Source: Spongiimicrobium salis (lineage in GTDB: Bacteria; Bacteroidota; Bacteroidia; Flavobacteriales; Flavobacteriaceae). From it: a DNA stretch of 64,000 nt. The first letter of the stretch is position 1, and every line of letters begins with the position of its first letter. Below the pieces are notes generated by a model. The model saw nothing but the letters and a program-made list of their open reading frames with translations, ran no database searches and was not told the origin of the DNA. Location: NCBI RefSeq assembly GCF_043678055.1, contig NZ_JBHEQA010000001.1, positions 186,001-250,000 on the forward strand, read 5' to 3'. This document shows positions 1 to 7,963 of this stretch, in pieces. The translations under genes were made by a program, and so were the position numbers.

Positions 1-1040
1 GCTAAGGACCAATTGTTATGTTTTCCGGAGCCGTTCATTCCAGCAAAAGGTTTTTCGTGAAAAAGCACTTTAAAATTATGTTTGTCCGCAATCTTTTCCA
101 TCACATCCATTAATAAAAGGTTGTGATCCACTGCCAAATTGGCCTCTTCAAATACCGGTGCCAATTCAAACTGATTGGGTGCAACTTCGTTATGTCTTGT
201 TTTCACAGGAATTCCCAATCGGGTACATTCCTTTTCCAAATCGCTCATAAAGGCCAATACCCTACTAGGAATAACACCAAAATAATGATCGTCCAATTGT
301 TGTCCTTTTGCCGCAGAGTGCCCCAAGAGCGTTCTCCCTGTAATGGTAATATCCGGTCTAGAATTCGCCAATGCTTTATCCACCAAAAAATACTCTTGCT
401 CCCAACCTAAAGTGGCATTTACTTTGGATACCGTTTTATCGAAATATTTTGCCACTGCGGTCGCTGCTTCATCCACGGCATGCAATGCACGCAATAAAGG
501 CGCTTTATTATCCAAAGCCTCTCCGGTATAGGAGACAAAAATAGTGGGGATACACAAGGTAGTTCCGTAAATAAATGCCGGCGAAGTGGGATCCCAAGCG
601 GTATACCCTCTTGCTTCAAATGTATTTCTAATACCGCCACTGGGAAAACTAGAGGCGTCCGGTTCTTGCTGTACCAATTGATTTCCCCCGAATTTTTCCA
701 ATGCTCTACCATCTGTATGCAAGTCAAAAAAAGCATCGTGCTTTTCGGCAGTGTTTCCTGTAAGGGGCTGAAACCAATGTGTATAATGTGTTGCCCCCAT
801 GGATATGGCCCAGGCTTTCATGGCCTCTGCCACTTGATTTGCAATTTTTCGATCTATCTTGGAGCCAGAAAAAATAGCCCCTTTTACACTGTCGTATGCG
901 TCCTGGGTAAGATACTGAAGCATGCGCTCTTCATTGAATACATTGGTTCCAAATAACTCGGAACGTCTTCCATTCTCTTCAATATTCATGGGTTTACGGT
1001 TATGGCTTTCTGCGATTGCATTAAATCTCATTCTAGACAT
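1..1040 (-). CDS. glnN: Glutamine synthetase type III, C-terminus cut by the window edge
   Basis: Makes glutamine from glutamate, ammonia and ATP in the cytoplasm. About 346 residues are visible, roughly half of the usual ~730, and the frame stays open to base 1. It starts MSRMRFNAIAES at an ATG at 1040. Family motifs are clear: the GSIII N-terminal region with AISMGATHYTHWFQPLT, then GWEQEYFLVD, RHNEVAPNQFELAP, and NGSGKHNNWS at the edge. A promoter of Bacteroidota type lies just upstream, giving a short leader. It is divergent from the type II enzyme, so this is a two-enzyme ammonia-assimilation locus. The identity is firm. Confidence 0.95.
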   Translation of the reverse strand, partial: MSRMRFNAIAESHNRKPMNIEENGRRSELFGTNVFNEERMLQYLTQDAYDSVKGAIFSGSKIDRKIANQVAEAMKAWAISMGATHYTHWFQPLTGNTAEKHDAFFDLHTDGRALEKFGGNQLVQQEPDASSFPSGGIRNTFEARGYTAWDPTSPAFIYGTTLCIPTIFVSYTGEALDNKAPLLRALHAVDEAATAVAKYFDKTVSKVNATLGWEQEYFLVDKALANSRPDITITGRTLLGHSAAKGQQLDDHYFGVIPSRVLAFMSDLEKECTRLGIPVKTRHNEVAPNQFELAPVFEEANLAVDHNLLLMDVMEKIADKHNFKVLFHEKPFAGMNGSGKHNNWSL

Positions 1041-1066
1041 AATAAAGGTATCTAAGTTCGTAGATA

Positions 1067-1099
1067 CAAATTTAGCATTTTAATAATGTAAGCTTCAAA
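1067..1099 (-). promoter_or_regulatory. Candidate glnN promoter
   Basis: Read on the minus strand, TTTG (1096-1099) is followed after 21 bases by TAAATTTG (1067-1074). This fits the Bacteroidota -33/-7 pattern TTTG/TAnnTTTG. Transcription would begin near 1060, about 20 bases before the glnN ATG. Confidence 0.55.
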
Positions 1100-1121
1100 A
1101 AAATAATAAAAATAAGATTTG

Positions 1122-1141
1122 ACCCCTAAAAAAATAGGGGT
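1122..1141. promoter_or_regulatory. Palindrome between the two glutamine synthetase genes
   Basis: The sequence ACCCCTA-N6-TAGGGGT is a perfect 7+7 palindrome with an A6 spacer in otherwise AT-rich DNA. It sits 82 bases before glnN and 115 before the type II gene. The symmetry fits a dimeric regulator that could control both genes. No regulator is identified, so the operator role is inferred. Confidence 0.5.
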
Positions 1142-1255
1142 AATTTAATTTCATCTATTTTTTTGGACATTTACACCTATAATATTTTACCCTTATCAAT
1201 AATTATTTTATTTTTGGACATCTTTTTTAAAAGTTTAAAATTAACTGCCGAAATT

Positions 1256-2266
1256 ATGAGCAAATCTAAATTAGAGTACATCTGGTTAGATGGTTACAAA
1301 CCAACAGCCAACCTCAGAAGTAAAACAAAAGTAGAAGAAGATTTTAGTGGTAAATTGGAAGATTGCCCTATGTGGTCTTTCGATGGGAGTTCTACCCAAC
1401 AGGCTGAAGGAGGGTCCTCTGACTGCCTATTAAAACCTGTCGCTATTTATCCCGATCCTGCGCGAAATAATGGATTCTTAGTAATGACCGAAGTTTTGAA
1501 TGCAGATGGAACAGCGCATGAATCCAATGCACGAGCTACCATTGATGATGGAGATAATGATTTTTGGTTTGGTTTTGAGCAAGAGTATTTCATTATGGAC
1601 ACGCAAACACAGTTGCCTTTGGGCTTCCCAATCGGTGGTTATCCAGGACCTCAAGGGTTATACTATTGCTCTGTAGGGGGTAAAAATACTTGGGGGCGTG
1701 ATTTGGTGGAAGAGCATGCAGATCTTTGTATTGCTGCCGGATTGAATTTTGAAGGAATCAATCAAGAAGTTGCCGCAGGACAGTGGGAATTTCAATTGTT
1801 TGCCAAAGGTGCGAAAAAAGCAGGAGACGAAATTTGGGTAGCCCGCTATCTCTTGGATCGTTTAACAGAAAGCTATGGTTACTATATAGAGTATCACCCT
1901 AAGCCGATCAAAGGGGATTGGAATGGTTCGGGAATGCATGCCAATTTCTCCAACACTACCTTGAGAACCTGTGGTTCCCAAGAAGTATACGAAAAGATTT
2001 GTGAGGCTTTCAGGCCCGTAACCAAGGAGCATATTGAGGTATATGGGGAATTTAATGATCAACGTTTGACTGGATTGCATGAAACTGCTGCTATTACCGA
2101 CTTCAGTTATGGAGTTTCTGACAGAGGGGCTTCTATTCGTATTCCAATCATGACCGTGGAAAAAGGATGGAAAGGTTGGTTGGAAGATCGTAGACCAGCA
2201 TCTAACGGAGATCCGTATAAAATTGCCAGTAGAATTATTAAAACCGTAAAGTCTGCTGACATCTAA
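1256..2266 (+). CDS. Glutamine synthetase, type II (eukaryote-like, beta-Grasp)
   Basis: Second cytoplasmic glutamine synthetase, 336 residues, the normal size for the GSII class. The start chosen is the ATG at 1256 (MSKSKLEYIWLDGYKP). A longer reading from 1163 adds a 31-residue hydrophobic stretch not expected in this family. Motifs run in order: beta-Grasp region with CPMWSFDGSSTQQAEG near residue 45, FWFGFEQEYF near 105, QEVAAGQWEFQ near 185, NGSGMHANFS near 235 and RGASIRIP near 305. It is divergent from glnN across a palindrome-containing gap and followed by a strong terminator, so it is probably monocistronic. Confidence 0.95.
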   Translation: MSKSKLEYIWLDGYKPTANLRSKTKVEEDFSGKLEDCPMWSFDGSSTQQAEGGSSDCLLKPVAIYPDPARNNGFLVMTEVLNADGTAHESNARATIDDGDNDFWFGFEQEYFIMDTQTQLPLGFPIGGYPGPQGLYYCSVGGKNTWGRDLVEEHADLCIAAGLNFEGINQEVAAGQWEFQLFAKGAKKAGDEIWVARYLLDRLTESYGYYIEYHPKPIKGDWNGSGMHANFSNTTLRTCGSQEVYEKICEAFRPVTKEHIEVYGEFNDQRLTGLHETAAITDFSYGVSDRGASIRIPIMTVEKGWKGWLEDRRPASNGDPYKIASRIIKTVKSADI

Positions 2267-2290
2267 ATTTAATTAATTGTTGTAACAAGT

Positions 2291-2327
2291 AAAAGCGCTT
2301 TTTGGGATTCCAAAAAGCGCTTTTTTT
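2291..2327 (+). terminator. Rho-independent terminator after the type II glutamine synthetase
   Basis: Perfect 15-bp stem AAAAGCGCTTTTTGG / CCAAAAAGCGCTTTT with a GATT loop, then a T run. The A-rich left arm means it could also work in reverse for the gene ending at 2353. Confidence 0.85.
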
Positions 2328-2352
2328 ATAATTTTCAACAATCCCGTCCTTA

Positions 2353-3508
2353 TTATTTCTTTGGCCTTTCCCAAGTACTTACCGCATTGACAGCCTCTTC
2401 CGTATAGTCCGAAAATATGCCATCTACCCCGGCATCAAAGAATAAGTGATATTCTACTTCAGGATTTCCCCCACTCCATTGTTCATCTTCATTTCTGAAG
2501 GTGTACGGATGCACCAATAGATTGTATTCATGGGCCAAATCCACAAAATTGGTTTCAGCTAAGGGCACTCTTGCGCCATCAACTGTCGTTAACAAAGAAA
2601 TGATAAAGGGTTTCCATGGGCCGATACCATCAGCGTAAGAAGCTGTAAATCGCATTCCTTCCGCTGTCGTAAAAAATTCATAGGTTCTGCTATCCCCATT
2701 TCTAAAAAAGTCGTAGGGAGCACCAAAGGAAACAAAGTCTCCGGCCGGCACATTGTAATCTAGACTACCATCGGGGTTGATGTTATAGGTAGAAATCAAT
2801 TGCACCAATTTTACGGTAGACAAGGTATTGATGTATTGCAAGGGAGCAACTTCAAAACACTGTACAAAAACTGGAGCATCTTCCGAATTCCATCCTGCAG
2901 CTTCCAAAACCGCTAGAGTGGCATCTTCGATCGGCAAGTCCAGATCGTTATGAAAAAGTGGATGTTTCATCTCTGGATATATCCCAACTTCCTTTCCTTT
3001 AGTTGTCATTCGGGACTGGGCCAAAGCAACGATTTCCTCGAAGGTAGGCACTTGGAACAGGTCATCAAATTGATCAGAACGGTCGGACCTCGCCTGTCTT
3101 GCCCTTAATTGTTTGATTTCCGACAAGGTAAAATCCGAGGCGAACCAATCCGTCACTTCCTTTCCATCCAAATTTTTCGTGCTCCTCAAATGGGCAAATT
3201 CTGGTAAATCTGCCACATTGGTCGTTCCGGACATAAATGGTTCGTGACGGGCAATCAACACACTATCTTTAGTCATGACCAAATCGGGTTCAATAAAATC
3301 TGCCCCCCAATTCAATGGCGCGGGTGTAGGCTTCAATAGTATGTTCTGGATAAATGGATTGGGCTCCTCTATGGGCAATCACTATAGGATCAGAAGGTTT
3401 TTCTTCCGGAGGCCTTCCTCCTCCTCCAAAATCGTCAAGAAAATCACAGGATGAGAATCCTACCATAATCAATAAAAATGCTGCTGAAACCAATGTTGTT
3501 TTTTTCAT
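2353..3508 (-). pseudogene. Glycerophosphodiester phosphodiesterase lipoprotein, frameshifted in a G6 run
   Basis: GDPD-family enzyme that would split glycerophosphodiesters to glycerol-3-phosphate and an alcohol, outside the cytoplasm. The N-terminus (MKKTTLVSAAFLLIMVGFSSC) is a lipoprotein signal, followed by the family motif IVIAHRGAQSIYPEHT. After AIELGG the frame runs into a stop, while the neighbouring frame continues GADFIEPDLVMTKDSVLIARHEP to the normal C-terminus. Removing one G from the six-G run (CCCCCC at 3303-3308 on the + strand) restores one 385-residue protein. This is either a sequencing error or a real single-base break; everything else looks intact. Downstream residues such as FVQCFE and GIFSDY fit the TIM-barrel fold. 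Confidence 0.8.
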
Positions 3509-3635
3509 GCTTGTGTTTTTTAGGTTATTTTACAAAACAACAAAGCACAGTTGACCCCAATGTAAATGAAGGTTATTATAATACTATTCCTAGATCGTAT
3601 TATGCTTAAGGAATCGTAAAGTGAATGTATCTCGC

Positions 3636-5189
3636 TTAGTTCGTGGTTTTCTTCAAGGGCGTGTTCATCCAATAGGAGTTTGCCTTTTGCTTAGAAATGG
3701 GCGCTTTGGAAAGGGGTTGATCTTTATCGAAAAAGGCGGCTCCCTCAGAAACCTTATGATCAAAACGAAGCTCTTGTACAAAAAATTCCCGTAGCTGGTT
3801 CGCCGTAATGACCTCTCTTTTGTGCAATTTATTCCCATGAATATCGTACATGGTTTTTATTTTAAACTTATAATCTTGTTCATCTCCTTTTCCAGAGATA
3901 AATGTCTCCTCAAAGGTCTTGCCAGCTGTTAACTTAGGGTACAGCAACACCTGTTTTCCTTCAATTTTGATTTGATCCCAGTTGAGTCTTTTTCCTTGGT
4001 AGGTCACTTGGTATTTGCTTGAGCGCAAGCCCAAAGGCAGTGCCGGTTCATTCGTAAACTCCACAATAAGGCATCTTTTTTTCTTGTCTACCAAATACTG
4101 TACAATCTGAAATGGGGATTCCTTGACAAAAGAGAAGGTATTGTTAAAGGAAATATAATTGAGATACATCTGCCCTCTTTCTTCTTGATACTCCACAGTG
4201 ACGTCGAAAATGGGTTTTTTTCTTTCCAATCTCGACCCTTTTTTGGGAAGGACTTTAAAAAGAGCATACTCCATGCGGTGTATTGCAAAATTTTTCTTGA
4301 ATATGTATATTTTACCCTCCGCTTTATACTCTTTTTTTGAAGTCAGAATACGCAATGCATATAACGGCTCCCCATCAAAAGAAACATCTGCCTCCCGTAT
4401 AAAACGATGGTTATTTTCAAAATTCTGCATAAAATTCTGCACATAGGAGTAGGATCTCACATTGTAATTGCGTATCGCATCATGTGCCCTTAAAATACTA
4501 AATTCATTTCCGCCATAGCCTTTCAGCGAAGCATTCCCAATTCTTTTGTTTTTATCATCATAAGGACGTTGCGCCTCTAGATTTCTAGGAAATTCATTGT
4601 TCTCTTTATAGGCGTAGAGTTCTCCCTGAGTGCTCTTATAGTCATTATATCCGAAACCTTGATCATAAACCGACAATACGCCCTCATTCAAGTTTACATA
4701 GTCTTCGCCCCAAACCTGATAATCCCGATAATACCCTACATATGAAAAAGGGTGATGTGGGAAATTCTCAGCGATGCCTTCCAAAGCTTTCCGTACAATT
4801 TCATTCGCCCTCAGACCTTCCGAAGCCCTATTTCTTTCCGAAGTAACCACCACTTCATTCAGCTTTTCAATTTCCGGAACCAACAAAATAATATTGGTTT
4901 CATCTAATTTCAGCGTCGACAATAGCACTTCTTTGGATCGATATCCTAAAGAAGACACTTCCAAAGTATCCCCTATTTCCTTAAACTGCACCGGAATTTT
5001 AAAACTTCCGTCATCATTGGAAATTACACCGACGGTTTTATTTTTAATTCGGATTGTCGCAAAGGGAATGACATCCCCCACATTGGCGTCGATCAGTTTC
5101 CCATTGAGATACTCTTGTGCGCTAAGGGAAGTCATGGAGAACCCCACACAAAAAAGCAGTATTACCAAAGTTAAACGCCTTGCCTTCAT
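3636..5189 (-). CDS. Secreted carboxypeptidase-D-regulatory-like domain protein
   Basis: Predicted surface or periplasmic protein of 517 residues; molecular role unknown. A signal peptide (residues 1-25, ending SLSAQ) is followed by a beta-sandwich carboxypeptidase-regulatory-like domain (about 28-110, with GKLIDANVGDVIPFATI and VISNDDGSFKI), as seen at the N-terminus of TonB receptors. The sequence LNEVVVT at its end resembles the junction to a plug domain, but no receptor barrel follows; the remaining 400 residues are a beta-rich region with no recognised catalytic motif. Start is the ATG at 5189, preferred over GTG at 5192. It lies 9 bases after the exchanger gene and is probably co-transcribed with it. 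Confidence 0.75.
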   Translation of the reverse strand: MKARRLTLVILLFCVGFSMTSLSAQEYLNGKLIDANVGDVIPFATIRIKNKTVGVISNDDGSFKIPVQFKEIGDTLEVSSLGYRSKEVLLSTLKLDETNIILLVPEIEKLNEVVVTSERNRASEGLRANEIVRKALEGIAENFPHHPFSYVGYYRDYQVWGEDYVNLNEGVLSVYDQGFGYNDYKSTQGELYAYKENNEFPRNLEAQRPYDDKNKRIGNASLKGYGGNEFSILRAHDAIRNYNVRSYSYVQNFMQNFENNHRFIREADVSFDGEPLYALRILTSKKEYKAEGKIYIFKKNFAIHRMEYALFKVLPKKGSRLERKKPIFDVTVEYQEERGQMYLNYISFNNTFSFVKESPFQIVQYLVDKKKRCLIVEFTNEPALPLGLRSSKYQVTYQGKRLNWDQIKIEGKQVLLYPKLTAGKTFEETFISGKGDEQDYKFKIKTMYDIHGNKLHKREVITANQLREFFVQELRFDHKVSEGAAFFDKDQPLSKAPISKQKANSYWMNTPLKKTTN

Positions 5190-5198
5190 CACCTTAAT

Positions 5199-6137
5199 TT
5201 AAGTCAAGGTAAGATAAACAAAAGCAATATAAATCCCAAGTAATACGATACCATCCCGCCAACCCAAACGTCTCCCTTTGGGAATAAAGACCAAGGGAAG
5301 GATTAAAAATGAGATGCCCAGCATCCAGAAAATATCATTAGTGACCAAACCTTCGTCTTTTACAGGAATGGGCGTTATGGAGGCAGTGATACCTAAGACC
5401 GCTAGAATATTAAAAATATTGGAGCCAATTAAATTCCCTAGGGATATGGCTTTTTCTTTTTTGATGACCGCTATAATAGATGCCGCCAACTCCGGTATGC
5501 TGGTCCCTACGGACACCACCGTTACCGCAATGATCCGCTCACTGACCCCAAAAGACTCTGCCATACCTTTGGCCCCCATAATCAAAAGGTCCGACCCTCC
5601 CCATAAGGCAGTACCTCCCAACCCTAGGAACAATACGATCTTATATAAAGGTAAGGGGGTATCATCTTCTTCAAATTCATCCTCTACCGCTTGCTTTTGA
5701 AATTTTAATAGGTATACCAGAAACAAGAATAGGACGACCACCATAATAATACCCTCATATTGCTGTAATTCTCCATCAAAAAAAATGAAGCCAAAAAATA
5801 AAAGCGAAGCCACCATCATTACGGGCCAATCGGTGGTATAAAAACTCTTACGGACATCCATACTCCCCAGAAGCACCGTAATCCCCAATACAAAACCAAG
5901 ATTGGCAATATTAGATCCTACCACATTGCCCAGGGCCAAATCTGGACTTCCGGCCAAGGCCGCATTGATACTTACAATAAGCTCCGGTGCGGAAGTGGCA
6001 AAAGAAACCACTGTCATACCAATTACAATTTTAGGGATATCGAGTTTTAACGAGAGGGCTACGGCAGCCTTTAAAAGCCAATTACCTCCCAAAATTAAAA
6101 CAAGTAACCCTAGGATTATAAAAAGTATGTTTAACAT
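5199..6137 (-). CDS. Calcium/sodium antiporter, CaCA family (YrbG-like)
   Basis: Inner-membrane cation exchanger of 312 residues with about ten hydrophobic segments. The two inverted alpha-repeats of the family are plain: VVSFATSAPEL with GNVVGSNIAN in the first half (about residues 45-85) and VVSVGTSIPEL with GNLIGSNIFN in the second (about 205-245). A short acidic loop (EDEFEEDD) separates the halves. The conserved acidic residues in the SAPEL/SIPEL motifs are the cation ligands in this family. The ATG at 6137 follows an AT-rich gap. It is the first gene of a likely two-gene unit with the secreted protein. Confidence 0.9.
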   Translation of the reverse strand: MLNILFIILGLLVLILGGNWLLKAAVALSLKLDIPKIVIGMTVVSFATSAPELIVSINAALAGSPDLALGNVVGSNIANLGFVLGITVLLGSMDVRKSFYTTDWPVMMVASLLFFGFIFFDGELQQYEGIIMVVVLFLFLVYLLKFQKQAVEDEFEEDDTPLPLYKIVLFLGLGGTALWGGSDLLIMGAKGMAESFGVSERIIAVTVVSVGTSIPELAASIIAVIKKEKAISLGNLIGSNIFNILAVLGITASITPIPVKDEGLVTNDIFWMLGISFLILPLVFIPKGRRLGWRDGIVLLGIYIAFVYLTLT

Positions 6138-6535
6138 CTAATAAGTTTTGGGCAAATATAACCTAAGATTTTGATTTTAAGATTGCTTTTAAAAGCCGAA
6201 AAACCTCTTCCCCTTAAGCACTGAAAAATAATAAAAAGTCACTATGGGTGCTTTTTTTAAACCAAAGTGCCCTTGGGCGAAAAAAACCTTCAAAAAAAGC
6301 CCCTTCAAATGTTATAAATTATAATAATATTAAATGTTTTATATTACAAAATGTTACTTTATTGAAGTAGTTAACATTATTTTTAAAATTATACTTATTT
6401 TTTTACTTACAATATTGTATTCAATTGTATTAATTCTCTTAAAATCCCTTGGAAGTATGCCTTCCATTACTATATATTGGGTGAACAATCAAAATAATTA
6501 AAGCTTTTCTATCAACCTTTTAATACCTAACAACT
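6138..6535. other. AT-rich intergenic region
   Basis: About 400 bases between the exchanger and a tiny reading frame, very rich in A and T. Apart from promoter-like AT tracts I see no gene. It probably carries the exchanger promoter on the minus strand and a promoter for the small transcript ending at 6650. Confidence 0.4.
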
Positions 6536-6598
6536 ATGATTACACTCGTAAAACTTTTAATGTTTTTAATGCTATCACTGATCATGATAATCGCATAA
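6536..6598 (+). CDS. Possible 20-residue hydrophobic peptide
   Basis: A short frame starting ATG at 6536 encodes MITLVKLLMFLMLSLIMIIA, almost wholly one membrane-spanning helix. It ends 25 bases before a strong terminator, so a short transcript probably ends here. It could be a small membrane peptide, comparable in form to type I toxin peptides, or a chance frame inside a small RNA. There is no Shine-Dalgarno sequence, which is usual in this phylum. Confidence 0.35.
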   Translation: MITLVKLLMFLMLSLIMIIA

Positions 6599-6622
6599 AG
6601 TAGTCATATAGGCCTATATTAT

Positions 6623-6650
6623 AAAAAGACCGCCTTAGAGCGGTCTTTTT
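6623..6650 (+). terminator. Terminator of the small transcript
   Basis: Perfect 11-bp stem AAAAAGACCGC / GCGGTCTTTTT with a six-base loop, ending in a T run. It lies between the 20-residue frame and the next gene. Confidence 0.8.
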
Positions 6651-6703
6651 ATTTCTATTGTAGTATGTTACAGGGTTATTTTATATTTGTAAAAACCCAA
6701 CCG

Positions 6704-6856
6704 ATGAAAGCTGCACTATTTAAATTTCTGGCAAAACTCAATAAATTGGTATTGCCCTCTTTTACCAAAAGACGTCTGGACTTATCCAAAGCCAGTAAAA
6801 TGCAATTGGCTTTAATTGCCTGGCGGTATTATGTAACCACCAATGCCCTTTCTTAA
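6704..6856 (+). CDS. Small conserved flavobacterial protein (often labelled SsrA-binding protein)
   Basis: A 50-residue basic protein beginning MKAALFKFLAKLNKLVLPSF. Proteins of this kind (KFLAKLNKLVLPSF, RRLDLSKASKMQLALIAWRYYVT) are common in flavobacteria and are sometimes named SsrA-binding protein by automatic pipelines, although they are far shorter than SmpB (~150 residues); that label should not be trusted. Start is the ATG at 6704, because the longer reading from 6665 overlaps the leader region. It is convergent with apt, 15 bases away. Function unknown; the ending TTNALS is typical. Confidence 0.65.
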   Translation: MKAALFKFLAKLNKLVLPSFTKRRLDLSKASKMQLALIAWRYYVTTNALS

Positions 6857-6871
6857 TCCAAGCAGGAACTT

Positions 6872-7384
6872 TTAATAGTGTAAGAGAGATTTTACTTTAT
6901 AATCTTTTAATTGATTCGCACCTTGAAGAAAATCCAAGGTAATCAGAAAGTTGCATTGCACAATTTCTCCCCCTAGGGCCTTGATCAGTTTACAAACTGC
7001 ATTGGCCGTACCTCCTGTGGCCAACACATCGTCATGTATGAGCACTCGTTCTCCTTTGACGATACTATCGGCATGTATTTCCAAGATATCTTCCCCGTAT
7101 TCCAGGGAATAGGTCTCCTTAATGGTCGCTGCAGGTAGTTTTCCAGCTTTGCGTACAGGAACAAAACCTGCGTTTAATTTTGACGCCAAAAGCGGCGCAA
7201 AGAAAAAGCCCCTACTCTCCATACCCACAACTTTATCCACAGCCATATCTCCAACCATTTGGAGCAGGGCTTCCGTGGTTTTCTGTAAGGCTTCCGCGTC
7301 TTTTAATAGGGGGGTGATATCTTTAAAAATAATACCCTCTTTGGGGAAATCATGAATATCGCGTATATAGTTTTTAAAATCCAT
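6872..7384 (-). CDS. apt: Adenine phosphoribosyltransferase
   Basis: Cytoplasmic purine salvage enzyme that joins adenine and PRPP to give AMP and pyrophosphate. At 170 residues it is the usual length. Signature regions are IRDIHDFPKEGIIFKDITPL at residues 7-26, GMESRGFFFAPLLA near 53-66, RKAGKLPA near 80, and the PRPP-binding loop VLIHDDVLATGGTA near 115-128. It starts at the ATG at 7384, only 19 bases from the tRNA promoter on the other strand, so the two transcription units start back to back. Confidence 0.95.
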   Translation of the reverse strand: MDFKNYIRDIHDFPKEGIIFKDITPLLKDAEALQKTTEALLQMVGDMAVDKVVGMESRGFFFAPLLASKLNAGFVPVRKAGKLPAATIKETYSLEYGEDILEIHADSIVKGERVLIHDDVLATGGTANAVCKLIKALGGEIVQCNFLITLDFLQGANQLKDYKVKSLLHY

Positions 7385-7402
7385 TTTTTTCGTGGCTGTA
7401 AT

Positions 7403-7433
7403 TTTGTGGTAAAGTTAAAAAGAAATATATTTG
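7403..7433 (+). promoter_or_regulatory. Promoter of tRNA-Arg
   Basis: TTTG (7403-7406), 19 bases, then TATATTTG (7426-7433) is a close match to the Bacteroidota housekeeping promoter. Transcription would start near 7440, about 18 bases before the mature tRNA. Confidence 0.75.
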
Positions 7434-7457
7434 CAGCCCCTTATTAGGGAAATTAAA

Positions 7458-7531
7458 GGCCTCGTGGCGCAACTGAATAGCGCATCTGATTACGGCTCAG
7501 AAGGTTACAGGTTTGAATCCTGTCGAGGTCA
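7458..7531 (+). tRNA. tRNA-Arg (anticodon ACG)
   Basis: The acceptor arms GGCCTCG (7458-7464) and CGAGGTC (7524-7530) pair with one G-U. The anticodon stem TCTGA/TCAGA encloses the loop TTACGGC with ACG at 7492-7494. The T-arm ACAGG TTTGAAT CCTGT is canonical. The discriminator is A7531 and CCA is not encoded. Promoter and terminator flank it. Its 3' end is repeated several times downstream, marking it as an integration target. Confidence 0.95.
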
Positions 7532-7613
7532 CGAATAAATAGTTCAATAAGAAAAAACGCCAAGCTCGCTTGAGCGTTTTTTTGTTTGGACTATTTTCAA
7601 AGCGGAGCTTTGC
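7525..7613 (+). repeat. Left copy of a 90-bp direct repeat
   Basis: This block holds the end of tRNA-Arg, the sequence AATAAATAGTTCAATAAG, the terminator and TTCAAAGCGGAGCTTTGC. It recurs at 13942-14031 with only a few base changes. The pair flanks the sigma-54/TonB-receptor block. Confidence 0.8.
7552..7583 (+). terminator. Terminator of tRNA-Arg
   Basis: The stem AAAAAACGC-CAAGC / GCTTG-A-GCGTTTTTT ends in a T run. The TC loop is very short, and the hairpin directly follows the tRNA. Confidence 0.75.
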
Positions 7614-7628
7614 AGGAGGTGCGTTAGC

Positions 7629-7646
7629 AAATCCTGTCGAGGTCAC
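7629..7646 (+). repeat. tRNA-Arg tail copy 2
   Basis: AAATCCTGTCGAGGTCAC repeats the last 15 or so bases of tRNA-Arg (7516-7532) without the rest of the gene. A second hairpin follows it, as in the true tRNA. Confidence 0.75.
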
Positions 7647-7654
7647 TTAAAGCG

Positions 7655-7683
7655 CAAACCCTGTATGAAAATGCAGGGTTTTG
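7655..7683 (+). terminator. Terminator-like hairpin after tail copy 2
   Basis: CAAACCCTG and CAGGGTTTTG form a stem around a 10-base loop and end in T-rich DNA. The placement after a tRNA tail mirrors the native terminator. Confidence 0.5.
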
Positions 7684-7807
7684 TTGTTTTATGGAGTGTC
7701 AAAAACCAGAAGTTTTTGTAAACGAAGTAAAATGACAAAACTGCAATGCGATAGCAATGCAGGTTTGCATTTTCAGGAAGGACCTCAAAGGAACACCGAA
7801 GGTAATG

Positions 7808-7828
7808 CTGTCGAGGTTGCGAATAAAT
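7808..7828 (+). repeat. tRNA-Arg tail copy 3 (degenerate)
   Basis: CTGTCGAGGTTGCGAATAAAT matches the tRNA end and its 3' flank (CTGTCGAGGTCACGAATAAAT) with two differences. Confidence 0.65.
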
Positions 7829-7846
7829 CATAAAAAAGTGAATTGC

Positions 7847-7883
7847 GAAGCGAGTTTCAAAAAAGAAGCTCGCTTCTTTTTTT
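7847..7883 (+). terminator. Terminator-like hairpin after tail copy 3
   Basis: GAAGCGAG and CTCGCTTC form an 8-bp stem, followed by seven T. The core AAGCTCGCTT is shared with the native tRNA terminator. Confidence 0.55.
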
Positions 7884-7948
7884 GAAAATTGAGAAGTGAT
7901 TCTTTTTGTGATTTTCAAAACGGAGCTTTGTCTGGATGAATAAGATTA

Positions 7949-7963
7949 ATCTGTCGAGGTCAC
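7949..7963 (+). repeat. tRNA-Arg tail copy 4
   Basis: ATCTGTCGAGGTCAC again repeats the tRNA 3' end. It follows another copy of the TTTTCAAAACGGAGCTTTG sequence (7914-7930). Confidence 0.7.

Noticed and set aside
666..956. Open frame opposite glnN
   Set aside because: It is a shadow of the clear glnN coding strand, as are the other frames on the + strand in 1-1040.
1163..1255. Upstream extension of the type II glutamine synthetase
   Set aside because: The added 31 hydrophobic residues are absent from the family and overlap the promoter region.
6704..6856. SmpB (true SsrA-binding protein)
   Set aside because: The protein is 50 residues and lacks the SmpB fold; the name is a pipeline artefact.
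7643..7918. 91-codon frame on the minus strand after the tRNA
   Set aside because: It lies wholly over tRNA tails and hairpins and is composed of repeat sequence; no protein-like pattern.
7521..7963. CRISPR array
   Set aside because: The repeats are tRNA ends with unequal spacing and hairpins, not regular repeat-spacer units; no cas genes are present.
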